Origin: Ruegeria marina | GTDB taxonomy: Bacteria; Pseudomonadota; Alphaproteobacteria; Rhodobacterales; Rhodobacteraceae | Reading direction: 5' to 3' | Assembly: GCF_900101475.1 (NCBI RefSeq) | Contig: NZ_FMZV01000013.1 | Span: 86,352-150,351 of the forward strand | Length of the DNA: 64,000 nucleotides | Program-made: the position numbers and the translations under genes | Shown: positions 61,364-64,000 of the stretch, piece after piece | Layout of the letters: each line of letters begins with the position of its first letter | Position numbering within the stretch: position 1 is the stretch's first letter | The notes under the pieces: generated by a model | Told to the model about the DNA's origin: nothing | Databases searched by the model: none | The model's input: the letters and a program-made list of their open reading frames with translations, nothing else

Positions 61364-62463
61364 GCCCCAAGCCTTTCAATGACGGCGGCGGTCATGTCCG
61401 AGGTCGAGGCGGTGCCGTCCAGATCCGGGGTGGCGACCCCGTCCGCCAGCGCTTGTCCGACGGCGGCTTCGATCTTGCGGGCAATGTCAGGCGCGTCGAG
61501 CGAATGTTCGAGCATCATCGCAATGCTCAGGATCATGCCGATCGGGTTCGCGATGCCCTTTCCCGCGATGTCCGGTGCGCTGCCGTGGACAGGTTCGTAG
61601 ATGCCGGGAACCGGCCCGCCGTGCGGCGCCCCCCGCAGACAGGCCGAGGGGAGGAGCCCGAGGCTCCCTGAAACGACCGCGGCGAGATCCGACAGGAAAT
61701 CTCCGATCAGGTTGCAACCGATCACCACGTCGAAATCCTGCGGCCGGCGCATCATCTGATAGGCACAATTGTCAGCGTACATATGCGTCAGTCGTACATC
61801 CGGATAGTCGGCGGCGACTTCGCCGACCACGGCGCGCCACAGGCGGTAGCTTTCCATCACATTGGCCTTGTCGGCCGAGACCATCCGTCCACGCCGCCCG
61901 CGCGCCAAGCGGAACCCCGCCTCGGCGATGCGGCGAATCTCGCCTTCGGAATAAGCCGCGGTGTCAAGCGCATATCGACCGGTGGCGCGTGTTTCCTGCC
62001 CCCTGGGCAGTGCGAACATCACGCCGCCGCACATTTCGCGCAGGACAAGGATATCCGCCGTTTCCGCCAATCCGGGCCGAAATGGTGTCCGGCTGTGCGA
62101 ACCGGGCCAGGCACGGGCCGGACGCAGACCGGCATAAGCCCGCAGTTCCTTGCGGAGCCGCATCAGGCCGTCTTGCATTTCGGGGCCGCCGGGCACTCGG
62201 ATATTGTCCCAGCGCGGGCCACCGACCGCCCCCGCCAGCACGGCATCCGCCGTCAGGGCGGCGGCAACGGTTTCCTCCCTGCAGAAGGCGCCGTAGCGCT
62301 CCCAGGCCGCGCCGTGCAGCAGGTCGAATGACAGGCGAAGTTCCAGATCGGAGTTTTCCGTCGCCGCATCCAGAACGGCCAGCGCCGCTTGCATCACCTC
62401 GGGGCCGATACCATCGCCGGGAAGAACCAGAATATCGTGGGTAGGCAAGGCAGGATCATCCAC
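61360..62463 (-). CDS. Isopropylmalate/isocitrate dehydrogenase-family protein (LeuB-like)
   Basis: A 367-residue NAD-dependent beta-decarboxylating dehydrogenase. Substrate loop LMRLRKELRAYAGLRPA, catalytic Lys in VSADKANVMESYRLWR, metal Asp in NLIGDFLSDLAA and NAD loop HGSAPDIAGKGIANPIG are all intact. Though LeuB-like, its place at the head of a catabolic operon away from leuCD suggests a paralogue acting on another 2-hydroxy-dicarboxylate (tartrate or malate derivatives). The likely start is a GTG at 62463 (DDPALPTHDILVLPGDG follows); no good ribosome-binding site is seen, so the start is uncertain. Confidence 0.85.
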   Translation of the reverse strand: MDDPALPTHDILVLPGDGIGPEVMQAALAVLDAATENSDLELRLSFDLLHGAAWERYGAFCREETVAAALTADAVLAGAVGGPRWDNIRVPGGPEMQDGLMRLRKELRAYAGLRPARAWPGSHSRTPFRPGLAETADILVLREMCGGVMFALPRGQETRATGRYALDTAAYSEGEIRRIAEAGFRLARGRRGRMVSADKANVMESYRLWRAVVGEVAADYPDVRLTHMYADNCAYQMMRRPQDFDVVIGCNLIGDFLSDLAAVVSGSLGLLPSACLRGAPHGGPVPGIYEPVHGSAPDIAGKGIANPIGMILSIAMMLEHSLDAPDIARKIEAAVGQALADGVATPDLDGTASTSDMTAAVIERLGA

Positions 62464-62519
62464 ACAAGGAAGTTTGGTGTAGAGTATCCTGTTGATTTTC
62501 TGAATGTAGATTGAAAATG

Positions 62520-62536
62520 TGAATGACATGCATTCA
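62520..62536. promoter_or_regulatory. LysR-type operator in the divergent promoter of the catabolic operon
   Basis: TGAATG-ACATG-CATTCA, a 17-bp inverted repeat of the T-N11-A class, 8 bases before the LysR start. A further half site CTGAATG begins at 62500, twenty bases upstream. The 81-base gap is AT-rich against its surroundings. Confidence 0.55.
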
Positions 62537-62544
62537 GAGAGAGA

Positions 62545-63438
62545 ATGATGAAGGCGCCTCGACCCCTGCCGCTGCACCAGATTGCCGCATTTGATGCTGC
62601 CGCGCGCAATCGCAGCTTTTCCGCTGCCGGGCGCGAGTTGAATGTTCAGCAACCAGCCGTCAGCCGGCAGGTTGCCCTGCTCGAAGATTGGCTTGGCGTG
62701 AAACTGTTTCTGAGAACCAAGCCCCGGTTGACGCTGACACCCGAGGGCGAAATGCTGGCCACGGCGATCTCGGACGGCATGCAGACAATGCGCGGCGGAG
62801 TCGACGTGCTTCTTTCGCGCCAGAGACAAGAGGCGATGGTCGTCAATGTTGCCCTCGGTTTCGCTTCCTTGTACCTGCTGCCGCGGCTTGGCGAGTTTCA
62901 GGCGGCTCATCCCGAAATCCAGGTCGACTTCCTGACGCGCGACCAGAATATGGAATTCGACCCTTTGCGATGCGACATCGCCGTCGTGTTCGGTGAAAGC
63001 GGTTTGCCCGGGACAGAAAGCAGACCCATCTTCGGAGAGGAACTTGTACCGGTCTGTGCGCCGAAGCTTCTGCCCGACGGGCCTGTTTCGGTTGAGACCC
63101 TCGCGCGGGCCCGATTGCTGCACATGAACAACCCCAACCACGCGCAGGACTGGCACCGGTATTTTCGCGGAACCGGTTTGGCCGTTCCCGAACCCAGGCC
63201 GATGGACCGCATGTACAGTTACATGGTCCTGCTGCGCGCAATACAGAACGGAACCGGAATCGGACTCGGCTGGCGCAACATGGTCGAGGACATGATCGAC
63301 GCCGGAACCTTGATGGTGGCCTGCGAGCGAGTCGTGCAAACAAGGCGCGGGTATCACTGCTGCATGATGCCAACGGCCGAGAGAAAGCCCGGAGCGCGGG
63401 TGTTCTTCGACTGGTTGTCGGGCAGCGCAGGATCCTGA
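62545..63438 (+). CDS. LysR-family regulator (GcvA-like), regulator of the adjacent operon
   Basis: A 297-residue regulator with the GcvA-type start LPLHQIAAFDAAARNRSFSAAGRELNVQQPAVSRQV (read in part), residues about 8-66, and a co-inducer domain (about 92-295). It is divergent from the LeuB-like gene by 81 bases with an operator-like palindrome between, the standard layout for LysR control of a catabolic operon. Two adjacent Met codons (62545, 62548) are possible starts. Confidence 0.92.
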   Translation: MMKAPRPLPLHQIAAFDAAARNRSFSAAGRELNVQQPAVSRQVALLEDWLGVKLFLRTKPRLTLTPEGEMLATAISDGMQTMRGGVDVLLSRQRQEAMVVNVALGFASLYLLPRLGEFQAAHPEIQVDFLTRDQNMEFDPLRCDIAVVFGESGLPGTESRPIFGEELVPVCAPKLLPDGPVSVETLARARLLHMNNPNHAQDWHRYFRGTGLAVPEPRPMDRMYSYMVLLRAIQNGTGIGLGWRNMVEDMIDAGTLMVACERVVQTRRGYHCCMMPTAERKPGARVFFDWLSGSAGS

Positions 63439-63597
63439 CGGGCCTGAAATGCGCGTCGCCGAGTCGGTGACTTGTGGTCTTGGGTAGTGCAACTTCAATA
63501 TATGGTGTCTGTCTCGGCGCGGGATCGGGGCAGTGGCTGGTTGTCTTCGGCGATTCCCATGGCAAAGCCGTTTCGGCGGCAACCGCCAAGGGTTTCA

Positions 63598-64000
63598 TTA
63601 TCAATTAACTCATTGAAATAATTTGAATTTTCACTTTTTTCAAAGTTTTTTGCTTTTTCTGCTTGCGGGATCTGAGAGCATTGCATAGATAGCCCCTCAC
63701 CGGCGGCGCTGAGGTGCTGTTGGTGGTCTGAGAGAGGGCCGGACGCGCTGGAGAGACGGCGGCATTCGAGGGATGATCGGGGCGGGCGCGCTGAGGTATT
63801 GGCGCAACGGTCTTGTTTTTGGCCTTCGGGATGCAGTGTTGTTTGACATTGATGGATGACTGAAGAGATATGCGGGCGGTTTGGTTCGTTTCGACGAGCG
63901 AATGTCTGTATATCGCACTGGTAGGGTTTTGGCCCGATGATCCAGTGTCAGCTTCACTGTTTGAGCGTGCAACGTTTCTTTTGGAACGATGTACATCAGA
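63598..64000 (+). other. Probable rRNA-operon promoter and leader region (no CDS)
   Basis: The 562 bases after the LysR gene hold no convincing gene. From 63598 to 63660 the DNA is strongly AT-rich, like an UP element, followed by a good promoter and then about 310 bases of G- and T-rich DNA without coding signal, containing short hairpins (for example CGTTTCTTTTGGAACG at about 63970). This pattern fits a stable-RNA leader; I infer a 16S rRNA gene just past the window end. The 300-base minus-strand frame here is Arg/Pro-rich and not credible. Confidence 0.5.
63663..63691 (+). promoter_or_regulatory. Strong promoter, rRNA-type
   Basis: TTGCGG (63663-63668) and TAGATA (63686-63691) are separated by 17 bases, directly downstream of a 60-base A/T-rich stretch and followed by GCCCCTC. 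TAGATA with a GC-rich discriminator is what I would expect of a stringently controlled stable-RNA promoter in this group. Confidence 0.5.

Noticed and set aside
61360..63582. 740-codon minus-strand open frame
   Set aside because: The first part is antisense to the LysR gene; the recognisable LeuB-like protein begins near 62463.
63697..63996. 99-codon minus-strand frame near the window end
   Set aside because: Arg/Pro-rich low-complexity product, no ribosome-binding site, and it overlaps an apparent stable-RNA leader.

Overview
The window reads as chromosomal DNA from a GC-rich alphaproteobacterium of the Rhodobacteraceae, most likely a Ruegeria-like member of the Roseobacter group. This rests on family-level gene content (ctpA-envC-gpmI order, mcl1, dgcN-dgcA, FYDLN-domain protein, COQ9, DUF1244), the dense GC-rich coding on both strands, and an intergenic repeat ending in CCCCCGGAGTATTT. 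No taxonomic search could be run. Almost all of the DNA is coding; there is no phage, IS element or CRISPR array.

Region by region: 1-5 kb holds cell-envelope and glycolysis genes on the minus strand (ctpA, an EnvC-type factor, gpmI), a tRNA-Ala(GGC) and a FYDLN protein. At 5-12 kb are a metallopeptidase, a membrane-anchored class III cyclase with TPRs, a GntR regulator with a three-gene ABC importer, and an MltB-type lytic transglycosylase. At 12-17 kb are accA, a LysE exporter with a divergent Lrp regulator, a PA14 protein, a racemase-like protein and malyl-CoA lyase. At 17-21 kb is a D-amino-acid cluster (dgcN, dgcA, a DUF6544 protein, a D-amino-acid transaminase) followed by a frameshifted gene remnant. 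At 21-31 kb are a class III CoA-transferase, DUF1244, an N-formylglutamate amidohydrolase-like protein, pyk, a MurA paralogue with Asp in place of the catalytic Cys, rpmI-rplT, an ArsR/SRPBCC pair with two operator-like palindromes, a flavin-reductase-fold protein and a BNR propeller.

At 31-35 kb pheS and pheT are separated by a small element bounded by 21-bp inverted repeats. At 35-43 kb are a LysR/methyltransferase pair, YtoQ, an MFS carrier, mscL and mscS in tandem, tRNA-Met, a second methyltransferase and alanine dehydrogenase with a divergent Lrp regulator. At 43-52 kb are ppk2, a P450 with an unusual I-helix, a DMT carrier, a single OLD-type ATPase-nuclease that looks like a recent arrival, rpsU, COQ9, two zinc-independent quinone oxidoreductases and a DUF2189 protein.

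At 52-55 kb an Lrp regulator precedes a lysine 6-dehydrogenase-like enzyme and an aminoadipate-semialdehyde dehydrogenase, together an apparent lysine catabolic unit. From 55.7 to 63.4 kb lies the most interesting module: a tightly overlapping five-gene operon (LeuB-like dehydrogenase, GMC oxidoreductase, aldehyde dehydrogenase, MttB-family methyltransferase without pyrrolysine, Ldh-family dehydrogenase) divergent from a LysR regulator with a clear operator-like palindrome. It abuts the truncated end of a glycerophosphodiester phosphodiesterase gene. I infer an uncharacterised pathway for a methylated amino-alcohol or hydroxylated betaine. The last 400 bases resemble the promoter and leader of an rRNA operon whose 16S gene would start beyond the window.
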